A DNA stretch of 45,047 nucleotides, from NCBI GenBank assembly GCA_028708075.1, contig JAQVZS010000008.1:6872-51918 (forward strand). Reading direction: 5' to 3'. The notes beneath the pieces are model-generated. The model was not told the origin of the DNA. It did not search any database and saw only the letters and a list, made by a program, of their open reading frames with translations. The translations under genes were made by a program, and so were the position numbers. Below are positions 16,632 to 24,866 of this stretch, piece after piece (the first letter of the stretch is position 1; each line of letters starts with the position of its first letter). This stretch comes from Massilibacteroides sp. (GTDB lineage: Bacteria > Bacteroidota > Bacteroidia > Bacteroidales > Tannerellaceae).

Positions 16632-18857
16632 ATGTTCTATATTAAACAATCTTATTTATTTATTTTATTTTTATTTGTCTCTTTTTCGGCTTTAGCCGGT
16701 GAAAAAATAAAAGGTCGTGTTGTCGATTCCGATAATCAACCGATTATTGGCGCCAATGTCTATTGGGAAAAGAGTCGTAAGGGAACAACCTCTGACATCG
16801 ATGGATACTTTGAATTGGAAAAAGTAGGTAGTGAAAACACCTTAGTAACGAGTTATATCGGATATACGCCCGTTGTAACCACTTTGGATGTGGCGAATAA
16901 AGAATTATTAATCCGGTTAAAAGGGGTAATCGAACTGCAGGAAGTTGTCGTTAGTGAACGAAAAGCCGGGACGATCTCTTCTCGGACAAGCGTTTTACAG
17001 ACTCAGAAGATAACGTATGATGAACTGTGCAGAGCTGCCTGCTGTAACTTAGCGGAAAGTTTTGAAACTAATCCTTCCGTGGATGTTTCTTATTCCGACG
17101 CCACGACAGGGGCCCGGCAGATAAAATTGTTGGGACTCTCCGGCACGTATGTTCAAATGCTTACCGAAAATTATCCGAATTTTCGCGGGGCGGCTTCTTT
17201 ATACGGATTGGATTACGTGCCCGGTACCTGGATGGAAAGTATTCAGGTTTCCAAAGGGACATCTTCCGTAAAAAACGGTTATGAAGCCTTAGCAGGACAA
17301 ATAAACGTGGAATTTAAGAAACCACCGACGGCAGATATTTTTTCGATAAACCTTTTTGCCAGTGATGCCGAACGCTACGAAGCCAATACAGACGCGTCAT
17401 GGCATATTAATGAAAACCTGTCGACTGGCTTATTGGTACATTATTCGAAGGACAATAATGAACATGATAGGAATGGTGACGGATTTTTGGATATGCCGTT
17501 GAAAGAACAGGTGAATCTCATGAATCGCTGGAATCATAAAGTTGGAAATTACGTTTCTCAATATGGCGTGCGTTATTTAAATGAAGACCGGACCGGCGGA
17601 CAAGTGGTGCATGTTTCGCATGGAGAAATTAGTGATCCTTACCAGATTAAGCTTAAAACGAACCGGGTGGAATTGTTTACCAAACAGGCGTATATTTTAA
17701 ATCCGGAAAAGGTAGAAAGTGTCGCGCTCATTCTTTCAGGTTCTTATCATGAACAATTGTCGGATTATGACCGTACGCCCTATAACGTATATCAGAAAAA
17801 TCTGTATGCGAGCCTGATGTATGAAAAAGAGTTTTCCGAAATGCACAGTTTAAGTACCGGTTTAAGCCTAAATCACGACGGATTTGATGAAAACATTACG
17901 CTTGCAGGCAAACGTACGCTTTATAATCGAGAAGAAACGGTGCCCGGAGCATATGCTCAATATACTTGGACTTTGAATGATAAATTTATTGTGTTAGCGG
18001 GGATTCGGGGTGATTACAGTACGCTTTACGACTTTTTTGTAACTCCGCGCATGCATATCAAATATAATCCGTTCGATTGGTTTCACGTTCGTGCTTCAGC
18101 CGGTAAAGGTTATCGGACGGCAAATGTGTTGACGGAAAACAATTTTCTGTTGGCCAGTACCCGGAAATTGCAAATAGAGGAAAATATGGATCAGGAAGAA
18201 GCTTGGAATACCGGCTTGAATCTGTCTTTTTACATTCCATTATTTGGAAAAGAATTGACGTTGAACGGTGAGTGGTATTATACGGATTTTATTAAGCAAG
18301 TGGTTGTGGATGTCGATAGTGATCCGCATGCGGTACGCTTTTATAATCTGGATGGACGGTCCTATTCGAACAGCTACCAAATCGAAGCAACGTATCCTTT
18401 CTTCCGTGGCTTTACATTAACGGCGGCTTATCGCTATACGGATGCGAAAACGGATTATCAAAATGTCGACGGTCAGATTTATCGAATGAAGAAACCGTTA
18501 ATGAGCGATTACAAAGGATTGCTGACGGCCTCCTACCAAACCCCATTAAAAAAATGGCAGTTTGACGTAACCTCGCAATTTAACGGTAGTGGGCGTATGC
18601 CGCTTTCGGATAGCGAAAATCCACTTTGGGAAAAAGAATTTAAGTCTTTTACGATTGTCAATGCACAGATAACGAAATATTTCCGGACTTGGTCGGTCTA
18701 TCTCGGAGCGGAGAATATATTCGATTTTGAACAAAAAAATCCGATCATTGATGCGGAGAATCCAAGAGGAGAAAATTTTGACGGAACGATGGTATGGGGC
18801 CCTGTTCACGGGCGTAAGATCTACGCCGGTTTACGCTTTAATATCAGTAGAGATTAA
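16632..18857 (+). CDS. TonB-dependent outer-membrane receptor, metal-cassette type
   Basis: A 741-residue protein with a signal peptide (FSALAGEK, residue ~22), a CarboxypepD_reg-like domain (~24-110; GRVVDSDNQPIIGANVYW), a plug (~120-230; RQIKLLGLSGTYVQML, ESIQVSKGTSSVKNGYEALAGQINVE) and a 22-strand barrel ending in KIYAGLRFNISRD. The plug start has a Cys pair (RAACCNLAESF). Receptors of this subtype occur in Bacteroidota beside HMA-domain proteins, and copper or another heavy metal is a reasonable ligand. SusD is absent, so glycan import is unlikely. The HMA gene follows after 20 bases. Confidence 0.88.
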   Translation: MFYIKQSYLFILFLFVSFSALAGEKIKGRVVDSDNQPIIGANVYWEKSRKGTTSDIDGYFELEKVGSENTLVTSYIGYTPVVTTLDVANKELLIRLKGVIELQEVVVSERKAGTISSRTSVLQTQKITYDELCRAACCNLAESFETNPSVDVSYSDATTGARQIKLLGLSGTYVQMLTENYPNFRGAASLYGLDYVPGTWMESIQVSKGTSSVKNGYEALAGQINVEFKKPPTADIFSINLFASDAERYEANTDASWHINENLSTGLLVHYSKDNNEHDRNGDGFLDMPLKEQVNLMNRWNHKVGNYVSQYGVRYLNEDRTGGQVVHVSHGEISDPYQIKLKTNRVELFTKQAYILNPEKVESVALILSGSYHEQLSDYDRTPYNVYQKNLYASLMYEKEFSEMHSLSTGLSLNHDGFDENITLAGKRTLYNREETVPGAYAQYTWTLNDKFIVLAGIRGDYSTLYDFFVTPRMHIKYNPFDWFHVRASAGKGYRTANVLTENNFLLASTRKLQIEENMDQEEAWNTGLNLSFYIPLFGKELTLNGEWYYTDFIKQVVVDVDSDPHAVRFYNLDGRSYSNSYQIEATYPFFRGFTLTAAYRYTDAKTDYQNVDGQIYRMKKPLMSDYKGLLTASYQTPLKKWQFDVTSQFNGSGRMPLSDSENPLWEKEFKSFTIVNAQITKYFRTWSVYLGAENIFDFEQKNPIIDAENPRGENFDGTMVWGPVHGRKIYAGLRFNISRD

Positions 18858-18877
18858 TCACCTAAAAAAAAAACAAT

Positions 18878-19198
18878 ATGAAACGATTTGTATTAACTAT
18901 TATTGGAATTTTGTGTATCAGTTCGATAACTCTTGCGCAAGATAAACCTGCGAAAACAAAAAAAGAGACGGTAACATTCTATATTGAAAATATGGATTGC
19001 CAACATTGCGTAAAAAAGATAGAGAAGAATATCGCTTTTGAAAAAGGCGTTACGGATTTAATTTGTAATCTGTCCGATAGAACAGCTAAAGTAACGTATA
19101 ATACGACAAAAACGTCGGAAGCTAAATTAAGGTCGGCTTTTAAAAAAATCGATATGGAGGCAGTTTTAGTCGGTGAAAAGCCAAAAGAAAAAAAGTAA
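18878..19198 (+). CDS. Exported heavy-metal-associated (HMA) domain protein
   Basis: A 106-residue protein with a signal peptide (cut near TLAQ-DK, residue 22). The HMA fold spans residues ~30-97 and carries the metal site MDCQHCVKKI (CxxC). Free-standing HMA proteins are metallochaperones, mostly for Cu(I). An exported form fits a periplasmic metal carrier working with the TonB receptor upstream. The last ten residues are Lys-rich. It ends just before a strong terminator. Confidence 0.88.
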   Translation: MKRFVLTIIGILCISSITLAQDKPAKTKKETVTFYIENMDCQHCVKKIEKNIAFEKGVTDLICNLSDRTAKVTYNTTKTSEAKLRSAFKKIDMEAVLVGEKPKEKK

Positions 19199-19222
19199 TT
19201 TGATAAAAAATAATTTATATTT

Positions 19223-19258
19223 GCAAAGCCTCTGTATCAGTGGCTTTGCTTTCTTTTA
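19223..19258 (+). terminator. Terminator of the metal cassette
   Basis: GCAAAGCC and GGCTTTGC form a perfect 8-bp stem with an 11-base loop, followed by TTTCTTTT. It sits 24 bases after the HMA stop. A TAtaTTTG box (19216-19223) overlaps its left edge but lacks a -33 partner. Confidence 0.75.
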
Positions 19259-19318
19259 GATAAAAGAATAGCGTAGTATAATAAAAGTGATAAAGACATT
19301 CTTTTGCTGTGCAGCGTT

Positions 19319-19334
19319 TGCTAATCGATTAGCA
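19319..19334. promoter_or_regulatory. 16-bp perfect palindrome upstream of the ECF sigma gene
   Basis: TGCTAATCGATTAGCA reads the same on both strands and lies 45 bases before the sigma-factor ATG. This is the size and symmetry of a dimeric repressor or activator site. No regulator gene for it is visible nearby. Confidence 0.5.
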
Positions 19335-19379
19335 TCTATCAATTGTACATCTTTAAAGGGGATGTAGAAGGTAAACTGG

Positions 19380-19916
19380 ATGAACGAACAACAACTAATA
19401 GAGAGTTGTAGGAAGGGAGAACGAATCGGACAAAAGGAACTTTATGACCGATTTGCACGCAAAATGATGGGTGTTTGCTATCGTTATGTGAACGATAAAG
19501 AAACTGCCGCTGATTTGTTGCAGGAAGGTTTTATAAAGGTTTTTCAAAGTTTGGATTCGTATTCCGGTGCAGGTTCGTTTGAAGGTTGGATTCGGAAGAT
19601 CTTTATAAATTCCGCGTTGGAATATTTACGGAAAACGGATATTTTACGAGATGCCGCGGATTTAGACAACAGAATGGAATTAGCACAACCGGATAGTTCG
19701 GTGATTTCTTCTATGTCTGCAAACGAGTTGATGGAATTAGTGTGTGAGCTTCCGACCGGTTTTCGGACGGTATTTAACCTTTTCGCGATAGAAGGGTATT
19801 CTCATAAGGAAATTGGGGAGATGTTAAATATTACGGAAAGTACATCTCGTTCGCAGTTTACAAGAGCAAAACAATTATTGCAAAAAAAGATTAAAGGGTT
19901 GTATCAAAGAGGATGA
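19380..19916 (+). CDS. ECF sigma-70 factor (Das-type)
   Basis: A 178-residue ECF sigma factor. Region 2 is at residues ~10-75 (LYDRFARKMMGVCYRYV, then AADLLQEGFIKVFQSLDSY, WIRKIFIN) and region 4 at ~118-170 (LPTGFRTVFNLFAIEGYSHKEIGEMLNI). It directs RNA polymerase to its own set of promoters. Its stop overlaps the start of the next gene by 4 bases (ATGA), so the pair is translationally coupled. The partner has a cytoplasmic anti-sigma-like segment, so the sigma factor is probably held at the membrane until a signal arrives. Similar to the Das1/ECF21 type I recall from Bacteroides thetaiotaomicron. Confidence 0.92.
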   Translation: MNEQQLIESCRKGERIGQKELYDRFARKMMGVCYRYVNDKETAADLLQEGFIKVFQSLDSYSGAGSFEGWIRKIFINSALEYLRKTDILRDAADLDNRMELAQPDSSVISSMSANELMELVCELPTGFRTVFNLFAIEGYSHKEIGEMLNITESTSRSQFTRAKQLLQKKIKGLYQRG

Positions 19917-21160
19917 AAATAGACGATAGAGATAAAATAGATGATTTATTTCGTTCAAAATTATATGATTTTGAATCGGATGCTTTACCTGACGAAGTTT
20001 GGGGAAAGATTGAAGGCCATCTGAATAAGCAAAGGTATACCTTGTCTTCTACCAGATGGCGGTGGTGGGTTGCCGCTGCTGCTGTTACGACTCTTTTACT
20101 TATTGGTAATGTCGTTTATTTTTTTAATAAAGAATCCGTAAATCCGATTGTCGCGGAACAAATAGGACAAAAAACGGATGAATTAAAATCGACTATTCGT
20201 GAACAGGAAAACATTGTTCCGGGAAAAACAGTCATTACTCCCCAAATTGCCGAAGCTAAAAACGTTCGTGAAAAGGTACTTTTTAAAAAAGCTGAAACAA
20301 AAGCTGTCCGAATTGAGGATGCTAAAGAAATTTTGCCGGAATCAATCGAAGTGGAAGAAACGATCTCTGTTCAGGAAGAATTATCTGAAGGAATAGATAC
20401 GATAGAAACGAATGAACAGGAACCGGTTGTTGAATCTTTTGCGAATCAAATAGAGGAGTCTGTACCTGTTTCTGTTAAAGAAAAAATAAAGACTAAACGT
20501 TGGAGTTTTGGGATGGGAGCCGGGAGTATAACGGCTGGGTCGAGCGATGCTGCAAATCTTTATGCTTTCCGGAATACAACAATGGAAAATATTCAGTTGG
20601 ATTTTCTGAATTCTGTTGCTGCGGAATATGCGGAAGAAGCTCCCAAAACAGATATAAAACACCGTCAGCCGATATCTGTCGGTTTTTCGGTGAGCTATAT
20701 GTTGACGTCGCGGTGGTATTTGTTGGCCGGATTAAATTATTCGTATCTGTCTTCAGACTGGAAAACGAATGGAAATTATTTTACGGAAACCGAGCAAAGG
20801 CTGCACTTTGTGGGGTTACCCATTTCGTTAGCTTATAAGATTGCCGAATGGAACAGTTTTATGTGGTATGCCAGTGCCGGATTTATGCCGGAAATCAACG
20901 TGACGGGAAGAGTAAAAGAAACCCGCTATGTAGACGATCAAATTTTAGGTGATCCGATTAAAACCCATGTGCGCATGAAGGATTTGTATTGGTCTGTGAA
21001 TGCGGCAACAGGTGTAAGTTATCCGATTTTCCGCTTCCTGAATGTATTTGCTGAAGTAGGAGCTGGTTATTATTTTGACAATGGAAGTAAAATGGAGACT
21101 GTACATTCCGATAAACCATTTAATTTTAATTTGAGTGTCGGTTTGCGATTGGGATTTTGA
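19913..21160 (+). CDS. Dual-membrane anti-sigma protein: cytoplasmic segment, TM helix, outer-membrane barrel (Dma-like)
   Basis: A 415-residue protein without a cleavable signal peptide. Residues 1-45 are cytoplasmic and anti-sigma-like (DKIDDLFRSKLYDFE, LPDEVWGKIEGHL). Residues ~50-72 form one membrane helix (WWVAAAAVTTLLLIGNVVYFF). Residues ~75-192 are a charged, low-complexity, Glu/Lys-rich linker long enough to cross the periplasm. Residues ~195-415 are an outer-membrane beta-barrel of about eight strands ending in the Phe expected for BAM insertion (LSVGLRLGF). One chain would thus connect the sigma factor to the outer membrane. This is the architecture reported for Dma proteins that control vesicle formation in B. 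thetaiotaomicron; assignment here is from architecture and gene pairing. Confidence 0.8.
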   Translation: MKIDDRDKIDDLFRSKLYDFESDALPDEVWGKIEGHLNKQRYTLSSTRWRWWVAAAAVTTLLLIGNVVYFFNKESVNPIVAEQIGQKTDELKSTIREQENIVPGKTVITPQIAEAKNVREKVLFKKAETKAVRIEDAKEILPESIEVEETISVQEELSEGIDTIETNEQEPVVESFANQIEESVPVSVKEKIKTKRWSFGMGAGSITAGSSDAANLYAFRNTTMENIQLDFLNSVAAEYAEEAPKTDIKHRQPISVGFSVSYMLTSRWYLLAGLNYSYLSSDWKTNGNYFTETEQRLHFVGLPISLAYKIAEWNSFMWYASAGFMPEINVTGRVKETRYVDDQILGDPIKTHVRMKDLYWSVNAATGVSYPIFRFLNVFAEVGAGYYFDNGSKMETVHSDKPFNFNLSVGLRLGF

Positions 21161-21196
21161 TTTTATTAACGTATAAATTATATAAATTAAAAACAA

Positions 21197-21970
21197 ATGA
21201 AAAAACTTATTTTTGCCAGTTTGTTGACATTCGGCGCTTTTTTGATGACTTCATGTTTAGGAGAAGGCAGTAACCAACAAAGTGGAGTTAGTTATGGGGT
21301 TGTTGATATTTCGGAAAAAACATTTCAGAAAATAATACAAACGGCTTGGGGCTCTGTTTATTCTGCTGAAGTTGCACGCAGTACTGATCTTACGATAGGA
21401 GATTGTTGCCAGTTTGCATTTGTGCTGGATGGAGATATTCCTGAAAATACAAGTGAGGCAATTGCCTCAAACGGATATTATACGGTAACTGTTTCGCAAT
21501 ATGCAGATGTCCCGAAATCGTCTGCCGTTCCTTATTTGGAAGATACGGCGGCTATTTCGGAAAAGGAATTGACTGTCGCTTCTGTAGATTTGAGCAATAC
21601 CGGTTTCATCGCAACTTCGGGGGCCCTGTATCTCTTTTTGCAGACTTATCATGAAGGATTTTCAACGGATCAAGAGCAAACCTTTAGCATGTCGTTCGAT
21701 AGTAATCAGAAACCGGAGCAGGTTAACGGAAAAAATGTATATAACCTCTATCTTCGGGTGAAAAAAACCGAAGATGGAAAGTCGCTGACTTCAACGGTAG
21801 GATTAGTTAACGCTTTTGACCTTTATAATTTTATTTATAATGTAAAAGCGAAAGGCGAAGACGATGTGAAATTTCAGATCAATTATATTAACAGCCTGAA
21901 TGACGATAAGACAGAGGCCACGTGGAAGTCATCTGATGTTATGACGTATACCTTCTCTGATGATGAATGA
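21197..21970 (+). CDS. Lipoprotein downstream of Dma-like gene, NigD-like candidate
   Basis: A 257-residue protein with a lipoprotein signal peptide (lipobox FLMTSC, Cys20). I do not recognise a catalytic motif. It is paralogous to the lipoprotein at 22082: both share a GDC motif, an F-x-LD segment, GYYT, YNLYLR or YNLFLR, and a 'NAFDLYNFI... FQINYIN' ending. It starts 36 bases after the Dma-like gene and is probably in the same operon. NigD-like lipoproteins are linked to Dma1/Das1 in B. thetaiotaomicron as I recall, so that is a candidate family. Surface location is possible but not shown. Confidence 0.7.
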   Translation: MKKLIFASLLTFGAFLMTSCLGEGSNQQSGVSYGVVDISEKTFQKIIQTAWGSVYSAEVARSTDLTIGDCCQFAFVLDGDIPENTSEAIASNGYYTVTVSQYADVPKSSAVPYLEDTAAISEKELTVASVDLSNTGFIATSGALYLFLQTYHEGFSTDQEQTFSMSFDSNQKPEQVNGKNVYNLYLRVKKTEDGKSLTSTVGLVNAFDLYNFIYNVKAKGEDDVKFQINYINSLNDDKTEATWKSSDVMTYTFSDDE

Positions 21971-21995
21971 TTTGAATGGAACTAACCATACGAAA

Positions 21996-22028
21996 AGAGA
22001 ATAATCGGTAACGGTTATTCTCTTTTTT
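21996..22028 (+). terminator. Terminator after first lipoprotein gene
   Basis: AGAGAATAA and TTATTCTCT form a perfect 9-bp stem with a 10-base loop, followed by TTTTTATT. It should end the sigma-Dma-lipoprotein mRNA, so the second lipoprotein likely needs its own promoter. A TAccTTTG box at 22031-22038 and a weaker TAcgATTG at 22070-22077 are candidates. Confidence 0.75.
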
Positions 22029-22081
22029 ATTACCTTTGCATTTGTATTTTTCGTTTATTGAACATTTTGTACGATTGAATA

Positions 22082-22840
22082 ATGAGAACTGAAAAATGTA
22101 TATATAGTTGTTTGGCGATTATATTACCGCTTTTATCCACATCTTGTTTGGATGAAGGGGGAAATGAAATCATGCTGACTTCCCAACCTGCCGTAGTCAA
22201 ATTAGTGCCTGAAAAAGTTTTTCTGCTTAAGGGAGGGGATAAAATTTATACGGAAGAAATGGAGTCCGATCCGAACTTGGAAGAAGGAGATTGCGGCTTG
22301 GCCGATTTTGTGTTGGATTATTCAGCTGCCGAAAATATAAAGAATAATGTCGAAAATAGCGGTTATTATACGGCAAGTGAAGCAGTATTCACCGAATTGA
22401 CAAAAAACGGTGTAAATGAAAATTTGTCTGATACGGGGAAAGTCTACTCGGATGAACGAGTGGTAACGACTCTGTATGAAAAAAGTACGTTGTTAGAACA
22501 GAATCTGTTTCTTTTCACGAATCATTCAATACAATTTGACACGAAAGAGCTTGATCTTTCGTATAATAAAGGAAGTGAGCCGGAGGCGGAAGAAGATGGC
22601 AAACGGGTTTATAATCTTTTCTTACGCATTACAGGCGACTCAATCGGCACACAGAAAGAAATTAAATATAATGTGTTTGATTTAGCTTCTTTTATTGCCA
22701 CTAAAAGTGTAGTCGAACGGCAAAATGGAGAGGATAGCTTATATTTCAGGATTAACTATGTTTCGGCGATTAAAAACGATTCCGTACCGTCATGGGCTGA
22801 ATCTCAAAATTTTGCTGTTTCTTTGTCAGACGAAAAATAA
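22082..22840 (+). CDS. Second lipoprotein, paralogue of the one at 21197
   Basis: A 252-residue protein with a lipoprotein signal (lipobox LLSTSC, Cys22) followed by LDEGG, whose acidic residues resemble the surface-export signal of Bacteroidota lipoproteins. It shares the layout of the preceding lipoprotein (GDC, DFVLDY, GYYTA, RVYNLFLR, FDLASFI, FRINYVS) but overall identity looks low. The function is unknown. A terminator between the two suggests separate expression, despite adjacency. Confidence 0.7.
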   Translation: MRTEKCIYSCLAIILPLLSTSCLDEGGNEIMLTSQPAVVKLVPEKVFLLKGGDKIYTEEMESDPNLEEGDCGLADFVLDYSAAENIKNNVENSGYYTASEAVFTELTKNGVNENLSDTGKVYSDERVVTTLYEKSTLLEQNLFLFTNHSIQFDTKELDLSYNKGSEPEAEEDGKRVYNLFLRITGDSIGTQKEIKYNVFDLASFIATKSVVERQNGEDSLYFRINYVSAIKNDSVPSWAESQNFAVSLSDEK

Positions 22841-22864
22841 GGTGCGGACTAATGGAGAAGAACG

Positions 22865-23437
22865 ATGTTTGGTGAAATATTTAAATGTTTAATAGCTTTA
22901 ATCTCACAACCTGCCAAAGCTTGGGAAACGTTAAGTGAAGAAGAACAATCTGAAAATAACGAGCATTTTTTAGCTAACTATATTTATCCGTTGCTGGGCT
23001 TAGTGGCTATTGCCGCATTTTTAGGGATTCTGTTTACCCGTAAGGAATTTCATGTGGAATTAGCATTAAAAGCTTCTGTTAAAGCATTTCTTTCTGCTTT
23101 AGGCGGATTTTATTTAGGTGCTTATTTATTGAATGAATTATGGGATAGTGTTTTCAAACGTGAAAAAGATTTGAAACTTTGTCAGCGGTTTACCGGTTAT
23201 TCGTCTGCTTTACTTTTTGTTTTATCCATTGTTTTGGCTTTGTTGCCCGAGTTTTTTTTCTTAAAGATTTTTATTCTTTATACGGTTTATATTATATGGG
23301 AAGGAGCTGCACCTTACATGAAAATAGAAGATCATGAACGGATGAAGTTTGTTGGGGTTTCGTCAGCGGTAATTGTGCTAACTCCGTTTGTTATAGAAAT
23401 AATTTTGGTGTTATTGATGCCGGGGCTGCGTTTTTGA
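22865..23437 (+). CDS. YIP1-family membrane protein
   Basis: A 190-residue inner-membrane protein. The soluble N-terminus (MFGEIFKCLIALISQPAKAWETL) carries the 'P..W..L' motif typical of bacterial Yip1-domain proteins, then about five membrane helices (~40-60, 75-100, 118-150, 160-187). The role is unknown. It starts 24 bases after the lipoprotein and ends 13 bases before smpB, so it may lead the smpB-metH run. Confidence 0.75.
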   Translation: MFGEIFKCLIALISQPAKAWETLSEEEQSENNEHFLANYIYPLLGLVAIAAFLGILFTRKEFHVELALKASVKAFLSALGGFYLGAYLLNELWDSVFKREKDLKLCQRFTGYSSALLFVLSIVLALLPEFFFLKIFILYTVYIIWEGAAPYMKIEDHERMKFVGVSSAVIVLTPFVIEIILVLLMPGLRF

Positions 23438-23450
23438 TAGTCTATAGAAA

Positions 23451-23912
23451 ATGAAAGAGAAAATAAGTAATTCAGTTCAAATAAAGAATAAACGCGCGAC
23501 TTTCGATTATGAGTTGCTCGACACGTTTATTGCCGGTATCGTGCTTACCGGGACCGAGATCAAATCGATTCGTTTAGGAAAAGCAAGTTTGGTCGACACG
23601 TTTTGTCTGGTTGAAAAAGGGGAATTGTGGGTGAAAAACATGTATATCGCGGAATATTTTTATGGGACTTATAACAATCATTCGACGCGACGTGACCGTA
23701 AATTGTTATTAACCAAAAAAGAAATAAAAAAAATAGAGACAGCCGCAAAAAATAATGGGTTTACACTTATTCCAACACGTATGTTTATCAATGATAAAGG
23801 TTTGGCGAAGGTGGTTGTGGCAATAGCAAAAGGTAAAAAAGAGTACGATAAGAGGGAATCCATTAAAGCGCGTGATGACAAGCGGGAAATGGATCGGGCT
23901 TTTAAAAAGTAA
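23451..23912 (+). CDS. smpB: tmRNA-binding protein SmpB
   Basis: A 153-residue protein of normal length. Family markers: [50 protein letters not shown], and a basic C-terminal tail ([25 protein letters not shown], here described in part) that enters the mRNA channel. It binds the tRNA-like part of tmRNA and delivers it with EF-Tu to stalled ribosomes. The matching ssrA gene is at 4420-4816, so both trans-translation parts are in the window but 18.6 kb apart. The nucleoside-gate gene starts 3 bases later. Confidence 0.96.
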   Translation: MKEKISNSVQIKNKRATFDYELLDTFIAGIVLTGTEIKSIRLGKASLVDTFCLVEKGELWVKNMYIAEYFYGTYNNHSTRRDRKLLLTKKEIKKIETAAKNNGFTLIPTRMFINDKGLAKVVVAIAKGKKEYDKRESIKARDDKREMDRAFKK

Positions 23913-23915
23913 AAG

Positions 23916-24866
23916 ATGGACAAGGTTATTCAACGGGTATGGTCGTGTGTGAAAAAGGCTTTACCCAAGGCTGGCAAAACTTGTGTTTGGCTGTTTAAAA
24001 TTATACTTCCGGTTTCATTGCTGGTAAGGTTACTTCAATATTCCGGAGTACTCGATTCGATAGCTTCATTTTTTTATCCGGTTTTCTCGTTAGTCGGGTT
24101 ACCCGGTGAAACGGCTATTGTCTTCATCACAAGCTTGTTTACCCCTCTTTACGCGCCGGTTGCTTTGATTACATCCATGTCGTTGGGATTACGGGGAGCT
24201 ACCATCCTTGCGTTAATGTGTTTATTGTCTCATAATTTGATTGTAGAATCTTCGATTCAAGCTAAAACGGGTTCTTCCTTTTGGGGGATTACCTCGTTGC
24301 GAATTTTCATGAGTTTTGTCATTGCTTTTACTTTAAACTTAGTCATGCCAATTGACGGATGGGGGCAAGTGCTTACTACGGAAAGCGCGGAAATTTGCAA
24401 CAGTTTGCCGGAAGTTTTTCAGTTATGGTTTTTTTCTTCTGTCCGGATTGTTCTGACGATCGCGATAATAGTGACGGCTTTGATGTTATTGCATTATGTG
24501 TTGGTCGAATTTAACTGGTTAACCCGAATTTCCGTATGTTTGTTGCCGTTGATGTCTATTTTCGGATTGCCGAAAGATACGGCTTTTTCGTGGTTAGTCG
24601 GTAATTTGGTCGGATTGGCTTATGGCGGAGGAATCATGGTGGAACAAATTGAAGAAAATAAATTGACACGTGAATCCGGGAAACTTCTAAATATTCATTT
24701 GGCAATCTCGCATTCATTATTAGAAGATACGCTTATTTTTGTAGCTATTGGTATTCCTGTTTTGTGGATTGTTGTCACGCGACTATTGTTTGCTATTGCT
24801 GCTGTATGGTTACATAGAGGGTATAATTATTTAAAAATGAGAAATCTGAATCATTCTTATGGTTAA
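23916..24866 (+). CDS. Nucleoside-recognition (Gate) domain membrane protein
   Basis: A 316-residue inner-membrane protein with two Gate repeats. The first includes GLPGETAIVFITSLFTPLYAPVALI, the second FGLPKDTAFSWLVGNLVGLAYGGGIM. Gate domains occur in nucleoside transporters, FeoB and spore maturation proteins; these stand-alone forms have no assigned substrate. It has about eight membrane helices. It begins 3 bases after smpB, and its end overlaps the metH start by 8 bases, so it is tightly coupled to metH. Confidence 0.85.
   Translation: MDKVIQRVWSCVKKALPKAGKTCVWLFKIILPVSLLVRLLQYSGVLDSIASFFYPVFSLVGLPGETAIVFITSLFTPLYAPVALITSMSLGLRGATILALMCLLSHNLIVESSIQAKTGSSFWGITSLRIFMSFVIAFTLNLVMPIDGWGQVLTTESAEICNSLPEVFQLWFFSSVRIVLTIAIIVTALMLLHYVLVEFNWLTRISVCLLPLMSIFGLPKDTAFSWLVGNLVGLAYGGGIMVEQIEENKLTRESGKLLNIHLAISHSLLEDTLIFVAIGIPVLWIVVTRLLFAIAAVWLHRGYNYLKMRNLNHSYG

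Noticed and set aside
19199-19223. Promoter with TTTG (19199) and TAtaTTTG (19216) for the sigma gene
   Set aside because: The spacing is 13 bases rather than about 19-21 and the box merges with the terminator of the previous operon.
24700-24866. Cobalamin riboswitch before metH
   Set aside because: metH starts inside the preceding gene with an 8-base overlap, leaving no room, and no B12-box was recognised.
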